Source: Dickeya aquatica (GTDB lineage Bacteria > Pseudomonadota > Gammaproteobacteria > Enterobacterales > Enterobacteriaceae). Taken from it: a DNA stretch of 64,000 bases. Location of the stretch: contig NZ_LT615367.1 of NCBI RefSeq assembly GCF_900095885.1, positions 1,302,001 to 1,366,000 of the forward strand, in the 5' to 3' direction. The position numbers and the translations under genes are program-made. A model generated the notes under the pieces. It was not told where the DNA came from and searched no databases. It worked only from the letters and a program-made list of their open reading frames with translations. This document shows positions 28,676-38,363 of this stretch, one piece after another. Within the stretch, counting starts at the first letter, position 1; each line of letters starts with the position of its first letter.

Positions 28676-29587
28676 ATGAGCTGGATTGAACGAATTCTTA
28701 ACAAAAGTAATGTCACACCCACCCGTAAGGCCAATATTCCTGAAGGGGTGTGGACGAAATGTGACAGTTGCGGTCAGGTGCTTTACCGTGCCGAACTGGA
28801 GCGCAATCTGGAAGTGTGCCCGAAGTGTGATCATCACATGCGTTTATCCGCCCGGGCCCGGCTTCATGCGTTTCTTGACAAAGACGGCATGGTGGAGCTG
28901 GGCAGTGAGCTGGAGCCAAAAGACGTTCTGAAGTTCAGAGACTCCAAAAAATACAAAGATCGCATCGTTGCTGCGCAAAAGCAGTCTGACGAGAAAGACG
29001 CGCTGATCGTGATGAAAGGGACGCTTTACGGTATGCCGGTTGTGGCGGCTTCCTTCGAATTCTCCTTTATGGGGGGCTCGATGGCGTCGGTCGTTGGTGC
29101 TCGCTTTGTGCGGGCGGTAGAGCAGGCGCTGGAAGATAACTGCCCGCTGGTTTGCTTCTCGGCCAGTGGCGGTGCCCGTATGCAGGAAGCGCTGATGTCG
29201 CTGATGCAAATGGCAAAAACCAGTGCCGCGCTGGCAAAGCTGCGCGAGCGTGGTTTACCGTATATTTCGGTGCTGACTGACCCGACCATGGGCGGTGTGT
29301 CCGCCAGTCTCGCTATGCTGGGCGATTTGAACATTGCCGAGCCCAAAGCGTTGATAGGTTTTGCCGGGCCGCGAGTCATTGAACAGACAGTGCGTGAAAA
29401 ACTGCCGCCGGGTTTCCAGCGCAGTGAATTCCTGCTGGAAAAAGGCGCGATTGATATGATTGTGCGCCGTGCAGATATGCGTTACAAACTGGCCAGCATT
29501 CTCTCCCGGTTGACGCATCGCCTGGAGCCACAGGAATCTGCCGGTGCGCGACCATCCGCTTCGGCCGAACCACAAAGTGAAGCCTAA
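28676..29587 (+). CDS. accD: Acetyl-CoA carboxylase carboxyltransferase subunit beta
   Basis: AccD forms, with AccA, the carboxyltransferase that moves CO2 from biotin to acetyl-CoA, making malonyl-CoA for fatty-acid synthesis. It is 303 aa. The N-terminal zinc ribbon has Cys29, Cys32, Cys48 and Cys51. The crotonase-like core carries [20 protein letters not shown] and [18 protein letters not shown]. The zinc ribbon in the family also binds its own mRNA. It is followed by folC after 79 bp. Confidence 0.98.
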   Translation: MSWIERILNKSNVTPTRKANIPEGVWTKCDSCGQVLYRAELERNLEVCPKCDHHMRLSARARLHAFLDKDGMVELGSELEPKDVLKFRDSKKYKDRIVAAQKQSDEKDALIVMKGTLYGMPVVAASFEFSFMGGSMASVVGARFVRAVEQALEDNCPLVCFSASGGARMQEALMSLMQMAKTSAALAKLRERGLPYISVLTDPTMGGVSASLAMLGDLNIAEPKALIGFAGPRVIEQTVREKLPPGFQRSEFLLEKGAIDMIVRRADMRYKLASILSRLTHRLEPQESAGARPSASAEPQSEA

Positions 29588-29666
29588 TCAATGATGAGCC
29601 GGGAACAAGGCGGCGTGGTTGCCCTGTTCCCGATGGCCATCAACCGTAAGTCAGCGAACGGGACTC

Positions 29667-30953
29667 ATGGACAATCTTCAGACACCTCAAGCCACGTCGC
29701 CTTTGGCCGCGTGGCTTCATTATCTTGAACATCTGCATAGTCAGGCCATCGAACTGGGTCTGGATCGTATCCGCCAGGTCGCAGAACGGCTTGATCTGTT
29801 GCAACCCGCCCCTCGGGTCTTCACCGTGGCTGGCACCAATGGTAAAGGCACCACCTGTTGTACCCTCGAATCTATCCTGAGCGTTGCCGGGTTGCGGGTT
29901 GGGGTATATAGCTCGCCACATCTGTTGCGTTACACCGAGCGGGTGCGTATTCAGGGGCGTGAATTGCCTGAATCATCGCACACACACGCGTTTGCCGCGA
30001 TTGAGGCCGGGCGTGGCGAGATTTCACTGACTTATTTTGAATTCGGTACGCTGGCGGCGTTGTGGCTGTTCAAACAGGCGCAGCTTGATGTGGTGATTCT
30101 GGAAGTTGGTCTTGGCGGGCGTCTGGATGCCACCAATATCGTTGATGCCGATGTGGCGGTAGTCACCAGCATTGCGCTGGATCATACCGACTGGCTGGGC
30201 AATGATTGCGAAAGTATTGGCCGAGAGAAAGCCGGTATCTTTCGTGCGGGCAAGCCTGCGGTTGTGGGTGAGCCTGCCATGCCGGCGTCAATTGCTGACG
30301 TAGCACAGGAGAAGGGCGCGCAATTAATGCGCCTGGGTGTTGACTGGCAATTTAGTGCGTCTGCTGAAAGCTGGCGCTGGCAGAATGCTCACACGCATTA
30401 TGATGATTTGCCGTTGCCACCTATCCCGCTGGCTAACGCGGCCACGGCGCTGGCAGCATTACAGGCCAGTGGGTTGACTCCGGGCATTGAGGTGATTCGT
30501 CAGGGGTTACGGCAGGCAACGTTACCGGGACGTTTCCAGGTCGTGAGCCAGCATCCTTTGCTGATTCTGGATGTGGCGCATAACCCGCATGCGGCGGCCT
30601 ATCTGGCGACCCGACTCTCGGCATTGCCGCCTCATGGCAAAATCCGGGCTGTGCTCGGCATGCTGGCGGATAAAGACATTCCCGGTACGTTGTTGCATCT
30701 TAAACCGCAGGTGGATGAGTGGTATTGTGCACCGCTGGAGGGGCCTCGTGGTACCCGTGCGGAACAACTGGCACAGCATCTGGCCGCGTGTGACATCGTG
30801 TCCAATGTGGCTCTGTTTTCAACTGTCACCACCGCCTGGCAGCAGGCAATGCAGGACTCTGCTCCGGAAGATGTGGTGATTGTTTGCGGTTCTTTCCATA
30901 CTGTCGCGCATGTGATGGCGGCATTAGAGGAGAGTGGAACGCATGGCGAGTAA
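29667..30953 (+). CDS. folC: Bifunctional dihydrofolate synthase/folylpolyglutamate synthase FolC
   Basis: FolC adds glutamate to dihydropteroate and then to tetrahydrofolates, using ATP. The 428-aa protein has the P-loop GTNGKGTT (56-63) and the Mur-ligase segments VVILEVGLGGRLDATNIV and DVAHNPHAAAYLATRL. The start at 29667 gives an N-terminus aligned with E. coli (TPQATSPLAAWLHYLEHLHS); an ATG 16 codons upstream is rejected. The end overlaps dedD by 11 bp. Confidence 0.97.
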   Translation: MDNLQTPQATSPLAAWLHYLEHLHSQAIELGLDRIRQVAERLDLLQPAPRVFTVAGTNGKGTTCCTLESILSVAGLRVGVYSSPHLLRYTERVRIQGRELPESSHTHAFAAIEAGRGEISLTYFEFGTLAALWLFKQAQLDVVILEVGLGGRLDATNIVDADVAVVTSIALDHTDWLGNDCESIGREKAGIFRAGKPAVVGEPAMPASIADVAQEKGAQLMRLGVDWQFSASAESWRWQNAHTHYDDLPLPPIPLANAATALAALQASGLTPGIEVIRQGLRQATLPGRFQVVSQHPLLILDVAHNPHAAAYLATRLSALPPHGKIRAVLGMLADKDIPGTLLHLKPQVDEWYCAPLEGPRGTRAEQLAQHLAACDIVSNVALFSTVTTAWQQAMQDSAPEDVVIVCGSFHTVAHVMAALEESGTHGE

Positions 30954-31827
30954 ATTCCAAAATCGTCTGGCTGGTACAGTGGTACTGGTTGCACTCGGCG
31001 TTATTGTGCTGCCAGGCCTGCTGGATGGTAAAAAAAAGCACTACGAGGATGAGTTTGCCGCTATTCCACTGGTGCCAAAACCGGGGGATGCGCTGGAAGC
31101 TGAGTCATTGCCTCCGGTGAGCCAGTCATTACCCGCGCAACCGCCCGAAGGCGCGGGGGCCGCAGTACAGCAGGGAAATGATCAGGACGAGGATGAGGAT
31201 GTACCTCAGCCGGCACCCGGTGGACAGACCGCCCGTAGCAGCACACCGGCAGCCCGGCCCGCACCGACTCCGGCACCGATTGTCAGTGAGCGTCAGCCTG
31301 TCGCGCAGATAGCGCCTCCCGCCATGAAAGCGCAGCCTGTCAAACCGGAAGTAAAAACAGAACTCAAAAAACCAGAACCCCGGCCGAAGCCGGAACCCAA
31401 ACCGGCGGAGAATAAGCCGGCCGATGCGCGGGTGCCGGTCAAACCGGATAACCGCACTGTTGAGGTGTCGGGTTCGGCGGCGAAAACGGTTGAGAATAAG
31501 CCCGCGGAAAATAAAACGCAGGAAAGTAAACCGGCAGAAAAGCCGGTGGAAAATAAACCTGCCGTGCAGGAACCATCGCCCGCGGGTCAGGCGTTTGTAG
31601 TGCAGCTCGGGGCATTGAAAAATGCGGATAAAGTCAACGAAGTCGTCGCAAAATTACGCTTGTCCGGCTATCGGGCTTATACGGTGCCATCAACGCCGGT
31701 AGCCGGCCAGATAACCCGGATTTACGTCGGGCCGGATGCATCGAAGCAAAAACTGCAATCGGCCTTGGGCGACTTGCAGCAATTAAGTGGGTTGAGCGGC
31801 CAGGTGCGCGCTTATAGTGCACACTAA
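30943..31827 (+). CDS. dedD: SPOR-domain cell-division protein DedD
   Basis: DedD is an inner-membrane protein that gathers at the division septum through its SPOR domain. The 294-aa protein has a short cytoplasmic start (MASKFQNRLAG), one membrane helix (residues 11-27), a long linker rich in Pro, Lys, Glu and Ala with several ENKPA-like units, and a SPOR domain (FVVQLGALKNADKVNEVVAK onward) binding denuded glycan. The linker makes it much longer than the E. coli protein of about 220 aa. It overlaps folC and is followed by a terminator. Confidence 0.94.
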   Translation: MASKFQNRLAGTVVLVALGVIVLPGLLDGKKKHYEDEFAAIPLVPKPGDALEAESLPPVSQSLPAQPPEGAGAAVQQGNDQDEDEDVPQPAPGGQTARSSTPAARPAPTPAPIVSERQPVAQIAPPAMKAQPVKPEVKTELKKPEPRPKPEPKPAENKPADARVPVKPDNRTVEVSGSAAKTVENKPAENKTQESKPAEKPVENKPAVQEPSPAGQAFVVQLGALKNADKVNEVVAKLRLSGYRAYTVPSTPVAGQITRIYVGPDASKQKLQSALGDLQQLSGLSGQVRAYSAH

Positions 31828-31888
31828 CCGCCATTCAGGGTGTTTACTGGTGTTCAGGCGTGTTTGCCTCTCCTGCCCGGTGAAAGAC

Positions 31889-31927
31889 ACCGCCCGCTAT
31901 CTGTAAGGTGGCGGGCGGTTTTTTTTA
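31889..31927 (+). terminator. Terminator after dedD
   Basis: ACCGCCCGC (31889-31897) pairs with GCGGGCGGT (31911-31919) and is followed by eight T. Confidence 0.9.
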
Positions 31928-31964
31928 TTTCGTTGCTGACGGAAAAAACGGCGGGAAATACGCT

Positions 31965-31993
31965 ACGCAAACGTTTTCTTTTTCTGTTAGAAT
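31965..31993 (+). promoter_or_regulatory. PurR operator and promoter of cvpA-purF
   Basis: ACGCAAACGTTTTCTT (31965-31980) matches the PurR box consensus ACGCAAACGTTTNCNT. TAGAAT at 31988-31993 is the likely -10. Repression by PurR with hypoxanthine or guanine is expected from E. coli. Confidence 0.88.
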
Positions 31994-32051
31994 GCGCCGC
32001 GAACAGGATGAGCGGCGCGATAACTGTCATCGTTCATAATTAGGATAGTTC

Positions 32052-32543
32052 ATGGTTTGGGTTGATTACGTCATCATCGGTATTATCGGATTCTCGGCTC
32101 TGGTCAGTCTTATCCGGGGGTTTGTTCGTGAAGCGCTGTCGTTGATAACCTGGGGCGCGGCATTTTTCATTGCCAGCCACTACTATGTTTATCTTGCGGG
32201 CTACTTCACGCGATTCAGTGATGAACTGGTGCGTAACGGTATTGCTATCGCCATTCTGTTTATTGCGACGTTGATTGTGGGTGCGGTCGTTAACTATGTG
32301 ATTGGGTCACTGGTTGAACGCACCGGGCTGTCGGGCACTGATAGAGTACTGGGCATTTGCTTTGGTGCGCTGCGCGGTGTGTTGATTGTCTCTGCACTGC
32401 TGTTCTTTCTGGATACCTTCACCGGTTTTTCACAGAGTGCTGACTGGAAGCAGTCCCAGTTAATTCCGCAGTTTAGTTATATCATCAGGTGGTTTTTTGA
32501 CTACCTGCAAAGCACGTCGAGTTTCTTGCCACGGCACATCTAG
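32052..32543 (+). CDS. cvpA: Colicin V production protein CvpA
   Basis: This 163-aa inner-membrane protein has four hydrophobic helices ([20 protein letters not shown] first). It is required for colicin V export in E. coli and is linked to envelope homeostasis; molecular activity is unknown. It is the first gene of the PurR-controlled cvpA-purF operon, 30 bp before purF. Confidence 0.96.
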   Translation: MVWVDYVIIGIIGFSALVSLIRGFVREALSLITWGAAFFIASHYYVYLAGYFTRFSDELVRNGIAIAILFIATLIVGAVVNYVIGSLVERTGLSGTDRVLGICFGALRGVLIVSALLFFLDTFTGFSQSADWKQSQLIPQFSYIIRWFFDYLQSTSSFLPRHI

Positions 32544-32573
32544 CGGTGGCAGCGCTGATGAGGAAAAGACCAC

Positions 32574-34091
32574 ATGTGCGGTATTGTCGGTATCGCCGGT
32601 TTTACACCGGTCAACCAGTCGATTTATGACGCGTTAACGGTGTTACAGCACCGTGGGCAGGATGCCGCAGGCATCGTCACCATTAATGATGCCAACTTCT
32701 TTCGCCTGCGCAAAGCGAATGGCCTGGTGAAGGATGTGTTTGAAGCCCGGCACATGCAGCGGTTGCAGGGGAATATGGGTATAGGCCATGTGCGCTACCC
32801 TACGGCGGGCAGTTCCAGTGCTTCAGAGGCGCAGCCTTTCTACGTTAACTCCCCGTTTGGAATGACGCTTGCGCACAATGGCAATTTGACCAACGCGCAT
32901 GAGTTGCGCCAAAAGTTGTTCGAAGAAGGCCGCCGTCATGTCAATACCACGTCGGATTCTGAGATCCTGCTCAACGTATTTGCCAAAGAGCTGGACCGTT
33001 TTCAGCACTATCCATTGGAAGCCGATAATATTTTTGCCGCTGTTGCTGCTGTTCATCAGCAGATTCGCGGCGCATATGCCTGTATCAGCATGATTATCGG
33101 CCACGGTATGGTGGCGTTTCGTGATCCTAACGGTATTCGCCCGTTGGTGATTGGCAAACGCTTACTGAGCGACGGCCGTAACGAATACATCGTTGCCTCA
33201 GAAAGTGTGGCGCTTGATACGCTGGGCTTTGAGTTTTTGCGTGATGTGGCACCCGGCGAAGCGGTATACGTTACCGAGAGCGGTCAACTGTTCACCCGCC
33301 AGTGCGCAGAGAACCCGAAAAGCCATCCGTGCCTGTTTGAATACGTGTACTTTGCTCGGCCAGACTCGTTTATCGATAAAATTTCGGTCTATAGCGCCCG
33401 GGTGCGCATGGGGCAGAAGCTGGGGGAAAAAATTGCCCGCCAGTGGGAAGAGATGGATATCGATGTGGTTATCCCTATTCCTGAAACCTCCTGCGATATC
33501 GCGCTGGAAATCGCCCGTATCATCAATAAGCCCTATCGTCAGGGGTTTGTGAAAAACCGCTATGTCGGCCGTACCTTTATCATGCCAGGCCAGCAAACCC
33601 GTATTAAATCAGTGCGCCGCAAACTTAACGCGAACCGCGCGGAGTTTCGTGGCAAGAATGTGCTGCTGGTCGATGACTCGATTGTCCGTGGCACCACCTC
33701 CCAGCAGATTGTGGAGATGGCGCGTGAAGCCGGTGCCCGCAATGTCTATCTGGCCTCAGCTGCGCCGGAGATTCGCTTCCCGAATGTGTATGGCATTGAT
33801 ATGCCGAGTGCCAACGAACTTATCGCGCATGGCCGGGAAGTGGAAGAAATTCGCCAGATAATCGGTGCTGACGCGTTAATTTTTCAGGATTTACACGATC
33901 TTATCGAAGCTGTACGCGAAGATAACCCGGAAATCGTACAGTTTGAATGCTCGGTATTTAACGGCGTGTATGTCACTAAAGATGTCGATCAAGGGTATCT
34001 GGATTATCTGGAAGGGTTACGCAATGACGATGCCAAAGCGTTGCGCAGCCAGAATGAGGTGGAAGACCTTGAGATGCATAACGAAGGCTGA
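32574..34091 (+). CDS. purF: Amidophosphoribosyltransferase PurF
   Basis: PurF catalyses the first committed step of purine synthesis, making phosphoribosylamine from PRPP and glutamine. It is 505 aa, with N-terminal nucleophile Cys2 (MCGIVGIAG), glutaminase loop residues [12 protein letters not shown], and the PRPP-binding loop [19 protein letters not shown]. It is feedback-inhibited by purine nucleotides in the family. It is cotranscribed with cvpA and followed by a strong terminator. Confidence 0.98.
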   Translation: MCGIVGIAGFTPVNQSIYDALTVLQHRGQDAAGIVTINDANFFRLRKANGLVKDVFEARHMQRLQGNMGIGHVRYPTAGSSSASEAQPFYVNSPFGMTLAHNGNLTNAHELRQKLFEEGRRHVNTTSDSEILLNVFAKELDRFQHYPLEADNIFAAVAAVHQQIRGAYACISMIIGHGMVAFRDPNGIRPLVIGKRLLSDGRNEYIVASESVALDTLGFEFLRDVAPGEAVYVTESGQLFTRQCAENPKSHPCLFEYVYFARPDSFIDKISVYSARVRMGQKLGEKIARQWEEMDIDVVIPIPETSCDIALEIARIINKPYRQGFVKNRYVGRTFIMPGQQTRIKSVRRKLNANRAEFRGKNVLLVDDSIVRGTTSQQIVEMAREAGARNVYLASAAPEIRFPNVYGIDMPSANELIAHGREVEEIRQIIGADALIFQDLHDLIEAVREDNPEIVQFECSVFNGVYVTKDVDQGYLDYLEGLRNDDAKALRSQNEVEDLEMHNEG

Positions 34092-34110
34092 CAGCCAGCC
34101 ATCGTTAGCC

Positions 34111-34137
34111 AAAGGGGAGCGCAGGCTCCCCTTTTTT
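34111..34137 (+). terminator. Terminator after purF
   Basis: AAAGGGGAGC pairs with GCTCCCCTTT around GCAG, running into a T tract. Confidence 0.92.
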
Positions 34138-34283
34138 ATCATCCCCCGGTGCTTTTCCCCTAAAGCCACGGCAAGGGGCAAACCCTGACTGCCGGTTATT
34201 CTTGCCAATTGCCTGATGATACGGCAAAGTCAGCGCACATATTGAGTGCCGCGCAGCTGTGGCGGTGTGATACAGAGGTAGCA

Positions 34284-34853
34284 ATGAAGCGACTGATTGT
34301 CGGTATTTCCGGGGCCAGCGGTGTTATTTATGGTGTCAGGCTGTTACAGGTGCTTCAGCCTGTTGCTGATATTGAAACCCATCTGGTAATGAGCCCGGCC
34401 GCCCGGCAAACGCTGTCGCTTGAAACTGACCTGAGTGTCCGGGATGTGCAGGCGTTGGCTGATGTGGTGCATGACTCCCGTGATATTGCCGCCAATATCT
34501 CATCCGGCTCTTTTCGCACCGCCGGAATGGCGATTCTGCCATGTTCGATTAAAACGTTATCGGGTATTGCGCAAAGTTATACTGACAGTTTGCTGACCCG
34601 TGCAGCCGATGTGGTGTTAAAGGAGCGTCGCCCGCTGATTTTGTGTGTGCGTGAAACTCCGTTGCATGTGGGTCATTTGCGGTTGATGAACGCCGCCGCA
34701 GAAATGGGGGCGGTGATCATGCCTCCGGTGCCCGCGTTTTATCATCGCCCACAAACTGTGCAGGATATTGTCGATCAAACGGTGAATCGGGTGCTGGATC
34801 AGTTTGATATTGCGCTGCCAGATGAACTGTTTACGCGCTGGCAGGGTGCATAA
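34284..34853 (+). CDS. ubiX: Flavin prenyltransferase UbiX
   Basis: UbiX joins a dimethylallyl group to FMN, making the prenylated flavin cofactor used by the decarboxylase UbiD in ubiquinone synthesis. It is 189 aa, with FMN-binding GISGASGVIYGVRLL, LPCSIKTLSGIAQSY and the C-terminal RRPLILCVRETPLHVGHLR. AGAGGT at 34274-34279 sets the start at 34284 and excludes an in-frame ATG 25 codons upstream. Confidence 0.97.
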   Translation: MKRLIVGISGASGVIYGVRLLQVLQPVADIETHLVMSPAARQTLSLETDLSVRDVQALADVVHDSRDIAANISSGSFRTAGMAILPCSIKTLSGIAQSYTDSLLTRAADVVLKERRPLILCVRETPLHVGHLRLMNAAAEMGAVIMPPVPAFYHRPQTVQDIVDQTVNRVLDQFDIALPDELFTRWQGA

Positions 34854-34921
34854 CCCTTTCATTTATAAAAATAAGCTGGTCTTTATCTGACATCATGGGC
34901 AATGATGTCCTCCCCCTGCGG

Positions 34922-34979
34922 TGCACTTTTTTGTTGCGTTGAGCATTGTTAGTGCATTGTTACGCACAATATTGGTGCG
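34922..34979 (+). promoter_or_regulatory. Two NtrC-like enhancer sites
   Basis: CGCACAATATTGGTGCG (34963-34979) is a good match to the NtrC dyad TGCACYAAANTGGTGCA. TGCACTTTTTTGTTGCG (34922-34938) is a weaker second copy 41 bp away. They lie 127-184 bp upstream of the sigma-54 promoter, the usual enhancer distance. Confidence 0.7.
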
Positions 34980-35105
34980 ACCGATGCAGGCTGGCGTTGC
35001 TGCATAATCCACCATTTTCATGTGAGTTGAGATAATTCATTGATTATATTGATATGATTATCATGATTACCGTGCATGACTTTATGCAGTAATGCATATC
35101 TTTTA

Positions 35106-35121
35106 TGGCATAAACTTTGCA
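35106..35121 (+). promoter_or_regulatory. Sigma-54 promoter of the amino-acid transporter operon
   Basis: TGGCATAAACTTTGCA fits the -24/-12 consensus TGGCAC-N5-TTGCA, with GG and GC separated by exactly 10 bp. With the NtrC sites it predicts induction under nitrogen limitation, as known for Salmonella argT. The transcription start should be near 35132. Confidence 0.8.
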
Positions 35122-35139
35122 AAGTTTCGCAAACAATGT

Positions 35140-35173
35140 GCATTAACACATAACGCGCATTAACACACAACGC
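35140..35173 (+). repeat. 17-bp tandem duplication in the transporter leader
   Basis: GCATTAACACATAACGC (35140-35156) is followed directly by GCATTAACACACAACGC (35157-35173), with one difference. It lies just downstream of the predicted transcription start. Confidence 0.75.
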
Positions 35174-35188
35174 AATGCGGTTTATTAC

Positions 35189-35209
35189 GACGGGCTCCCG
35201 TCTGTTTTT
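35189..35209 (+). terminator. Possible attenuator hairpin in the transporter leader
   Basis: GACGG-GCTC-CCGTC followed by TGTTTTT lies between the sigma-54 promoter and the first gene. It resembles a short intrinsic terminator. The stem is only 5 bp. Confidence 0.4.
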
Positions 35210-35252
35210 CCTATCACTTAGGCAGACACAATCATAAATTAAGGGTAATGCG

Positions 35253-36032
35253 ATGAAGAAAATGTTAAAACTTTTGCCCCTTGCTCTGGCGCTGGCTGCG
35301 GGTAGTGCTTTCGCCGAGGTGCCGAAAAATATCAAGATTGGTACAGACCCAACCTACGCGCCGTTTGAATCGAAAGATGCCACGGGTCAGTTGGTTGGTT
35401 TTGATATCGATTTGGCAAAAGAGCTGTGCAACCGCATTCAGGCTAATTGCACCTTCGTCGAAAGCGATTTTGATGCTCTGATCCCGTCACTGAAAGCCAA
35501 AAAAATTGATGCCATCATCTCTTCGTTATCGATTACGGAAAAACGTCAGCAGGAAATTGCGTTTAGCGACAAGCTGTATGCTGCCAATGCCCGTCTGATT
35601 GCCAAAAAAGGCTCACCGGTGCTGCCGTCTCTTGAGGCCCTGAAAGGCAAGCGCGTTGGGGTACTGCAAGCCTCTACCCAGGAGGCGTATGCCAATCAGT
35701 ATTGGCAGCCTAAAGGGGTGGAAGTGGTGGCTTATCAAAATCAGGATCTGATTTACGCTGACCTCTCTGCCGGGCGCATTGATGCGGCATTTCAGGATGA
35801 AGTCGCCGGTAGTGAAGGCTTCCTGAAACAATCAGCCGGTAAAGATTATGCGTTTGCCGGGCCTGCGGTAAAAGATGACAAACTGTTTGGCGTGGGCACG
35901 GGTATGGGGCTGCGTAAGAACGAAACCGAGCTGAAAGCAGCATTGGATAAAGCGTTCGCCGCGATCCGCAAAGACGGTACTTACGACAAGCTGGCGAAGA
36001 AGTATTTTGATTTCAATGTGTATGGCGAGTAA
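35253..36032 (+). CDS. hisJ: Periplasmic lysine/arginine/ornithine- or histidine-binding protein (ArgT/HisJ)
   Basis: This 259-aa solute-binding protein feeds the HisQMP permease. The signal peptide is cleaved after residue 21 ([11 protein letters not shown]). [20 protein letters not shown] and the region [20 protein letters not shown] are shared by both E. coli binding proteins. Some segments resemble HisJ ([18 protein letters not shown]) and others ArgT ([18 protein letters not shown]). E. coli has argT and hisJ side by side; here only one binding-protein gene exists, and its sigma-54/NtrC promoter is like that of argT. It is the first gene of the operon. Confidence 0.93.
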   Translation: MKKMLKLLPLALALAAGSAFAEVPKNIKIGTDPTYAPFESKDATGQLVGFDIDLAKELCNRIQANCTFVESDFDALIPSLKAKKIDAIISSLSITEKRQQEIAFSDKLYAANARLIAKKGSPVLPSLEALKGKRVGVLQASTQEAYANQYWQPKGVEVVAYQNQDLIYADLSAGRIDAAFQDEVAGSEGFLKQSAGKDYAFAGPAVKDDKLFGVGTGMGLRKNETELKAALDKAFAAIRKDGTYDKLAKKYFDFNVYGE

Positions 36033-36047
36033 GCCTTCCTGATTAGC

Positions 36048-36076
36048 CTCTGCCAGCCCTTACCGGACTGGCAGAG
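36048..36076 (+). other. Intercistronic hairpin between the binding-protein and permease genes
   Basis: CTCTGCCAG (36048-36056) pairs perfectly with CTGGCAGAG (36068-36076). Such hairpins raise binding-protein mRNA over permease mRNA in ABC operons. A T run occurs about 10 bp further on, so partial termination is possible. Confidence 0.65.
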
Positions 36077-36104
36077 ATGAGCCTTTTTTGAGCGGATTGA
36101 TGTC

Positions 36105-36794
36105 ATGCTGTATGGCTATAGCGAATTAATCATGGATGGCGCGAGCATGACGCTGCAACTGGCGTTGTGCTCACTGGTGTTGGCACTGGTCATTGGGCTG
36201 GTGGGAGCGGCGGCCAAACTCTCCCCAAACCGGCTATTGTCTGGTTGTTTTTCCGGTTACACCACCCTGATCCGTGGCGTGCCGGATCTGGTATTGATGT
36301 TATTGATTTTTTACGGCTTACAGATGGCCCTGAACAGCCTGACTGAAGCGCTGGGCATGGATCAAATTGATATTGATCCACTGGTCGCCGGGGTGCTGAC
36401 GCTGGGGTTCATCTATGGAGCCTATTTCACGGAAACCTTTCGTGGAGCCTATCTGGCGGTGCCCAGAGGGCAAATTGAAGCCGCCGTCGCGTTTGGCTTT
36501 ACGCCATTCAAGGTGTTCCACCGCATTATGTTTCCCTCGATGATGCGTTTTGCTCTGCCGGGGATCGGCAACAACTGGCAGGTTATCCTTAAGGCGACCG
36601 CACTGGTGTCGTTACTCGGCCTGAGTGATGTGATTAAAGCCACGCAACTGGCGGGCAAGGGTGCGCATCACCCCTTTTTCTTTGCCATGGTTGCCGGTGT
36701 GCTCTATTTGGTTTTTACCACCTTGTCTAACGGGGTGCTGTGGTGGCTGGAAAAACGCTACTCACAGGGTGTGCGGAAAGTGAACTATGAGTGA
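36105..36794 (+). CDS. hisQ: Histidine/lysine/arginine/ornithine ABC transporter permease HisQ
   Basis: This 229-aa inner-membrane permease subunit has about five helices and the EAA loop EAAVAFGFTPFKVFHRIMFP that docks on HisP. It pairs with HisM. GAGCGG precedes the start. It overlaps hisM by 8 bp, indicating coupled translation. Confidence 0.95.
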   Translation: MLYGYSELIMDGASMTLQLALCSLVLALVIGLVGAAAKLSPNRLLSGCFSGYTTLIRGVPDLVLMLLIFYGLQMALNSLTEALGMDQIDIDPLVAGVLTLGFIYGAYFTETFRGAYLAVPRGQIEAAVAFGFTPFKVFHRIMFPSMMRFALPGIGNNWQVILKATALVSLLGLSDVIKATQLAGKGAHHPFFFAMVAGVLYLVFTTLSNGVLWWLEKRYSQGVRKVNYE

Positions 36795-37500
36795 GATCTT
36801 GCAACAATACTGGCAGGCGTTGCTGTGGAGTGACGGGTATCGCCTTACCGGGCTTGCCATGACGCTATGGCTGCTGATTGCTTCTGTCACCATTGGTGGG
36901 GTGATGGCTGTTTTTCTGGCCGTGGCGCGTGTTTCGCCGCGTCGCCGTTACTGGCTACCGGTCTGGGTCTTTACCTATGTGTTTCGGGGCACTCCGCTGT
37001 ATGTGCAACTGCTGGTGTTCTACTCCGGTGTTTATAGCCTTGAGTTTGTGCGTGGTACGGACTTGCTCAATGCGTTTTTTCGCAGTGGCCTCAACTGTGC
37101 CATTCTGGCGCTGGCGCTCAATACCTGCGCGTATACCACGGAAATTTTTGCCGGGGCGATTCGCTCGGTACCGCACGGCGAAATTGAAGCGGCGCGTGCC
37201 TATGGCTTTTCACGTTTCAGACAGTATCGCTGCATTATTTTGCCCGGTGCACTGCGCATCGCGTTGCCTGCCTACAGTAACGAGGTCATCCTGATGCTGC
37301 ATTCCACCGCGCTGGCATTCACCGTTACCGTGCCGGATTTGCTCAAAGTGGCGCGTGATATTAATGCGGCAACCTATAAACCGTTTTACGCCTTTGGTAT
37401 TGCGGCGGTGATTTATCTGGTGGTGTCATTCGTGCTGATATCGCTGTTTAGAAAAGCCGAGCGCCGCTGGTTGCGGCACCTTCATACCCGTTCTCACTAA
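36787..37500 (+). CDS. hisM: Histidine/lysine/arginine/ornithine ABC transporter permease HisM
   Basis: This 237-aa second permease subunit carries the EAA motif [20 protein letters not shown] and about five membrane helices. [15 protein letters not shown] is the polar amino-acid permease signature. It overlaps hisQ and lies 22 bp before hisP. Confidence 0.95.
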   Translation: MSEILQQYWQALLWSDGYRLTGLAMTLWLLIASVTIGGVMAVFLAVARVSPRRRYWLPVWVFTYVFRGTPLYVQLLVFYSGVYSLEFVRGTDLLNAFFRSGLNCAILALALNTCAYTTEIFAGAIRSVPHGEIEAARAYGFSRFRQYRCIILPGALRIALPAYSNEVILMLHSTALAFTVTVPDLLKVARDINAATYKPFYAFGIAAVIYLVVSFVLISLFRKAERRWLRHLHTRSH

Positions 37501-37522
37501 ATCACGCAGGAACAGAGAAAGC

Positions 37523-38296
37523 ATGCAGAATAATAAGCTGATGGTGACGGAATTACGTAAGCGTTATGGTCAGCATGAAGTGCTCAAAGGCATTTCATTG
37601 GCGGCTAAAGCCGGGGACGTTATTTCCATTATTGGTTCATCAGGGTCGGGTAAGAGTACGCTGTTGCGGTGTATTAACTTTTTGGAAAAACCGTGTGAAG
37701 GCTCTATTCATGTGAATGGACAGGAAATTCACATGGTGCGGGATAAAGACGGGCAGCTCAAAGTGTTTGATAAAAAACAGTTGCAGCTGTTACGCACCCG
37801 CCTGACGATGGTATTCCAGCACTTTAACCTGTGGAGCTTCATGACGGCGCTGGAAAACGTGATGGAAGCGCCAGTGCAGGTGCTGGGGTTAAGCAAGGAT
37901 GAGGCACGTAAACGGGCGGAGTTTTATCTCAACAAAGTGGGGATCACCGGCGTGTCACAGGAGAAATATCCGGCTGACCTCTCTGGCGGGCAGCAGCAAC
38001 GGGTGTCAATTGCCCGTGCGCTGGCAATGGAGCCGGATGTGTTGCTGTTTGATGAGCCGACGTCTGCACTTGACCCAGAGCTGGTCGGCGAAGTGCTGCG
38101 CATCATGCAGCAACTGGCCGAAGAGGGCAAAACGATGGTGGTGGTGACGCATGAGATGGAGTTTGCCCGTCATGTGTCAAGCCATGTGATTTTCCTGCAT
38201 CAGGGCGTGGTGGAAGAGGAAGGGCCACCGGATGAACTGTTTAACCACCCGAAAAGCCCTCGCCTGCAACAGTTTCTGTCAGGGGCATTGAAATAA
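37523..38296 (+). CDS. hisP: Histidine/lysine/arginine/ornithine ABC transporter ATPase HisP
   Basis: This 257-aa ATPase energises amino-acid uptake through HisQM. Walker A is GSSGSGKST (38-46), the signature LSGGQQQR (153-160), Walker B VLLFDEP (173-179), and the switch His lies in VVVTHEMEF. It is the last gene of the operon; no clear terminator follows in the 67 bp before the convergent yfcH. Confidence 0.97.
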   Translation: MQNNKLMVTELRKRYGQHEVLKGISLAAKAGDVISIIGSSGSGKSTLLRCINFLEKPCEGSIHVNGQEIHMVRDKDGQLKVFDKKQLQLLRTRLTMVFQHFNLWSFMTALENVMEAPVQVLGLSKDEARKRAEFYLNKVGITGVSQEKYPADLSGGQQQRVSIARALAMEPDVLLFDEPTSALDPELVGEVLRIMQQLAEEGKTMVVVTHEMEFARHVSSHVIFLHQGVVEEEGPPDELFNHPKSPRLQQFLSGALK

Positions 38297-38363
38297 CCCT
38301 GTCGGTCATGTTGCCTTCCTCGCCCGGTGTATCCTCATATAGTGTGACAGGACTTATGTTGCA

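Noticed and set aside
31321..31570. Lys/Pro/Glu-rich repeats taken as a separate repetitive element
   Set aside because: They are in frame in dedD and form its linker; imperfect and not a DNA-level repeat family.
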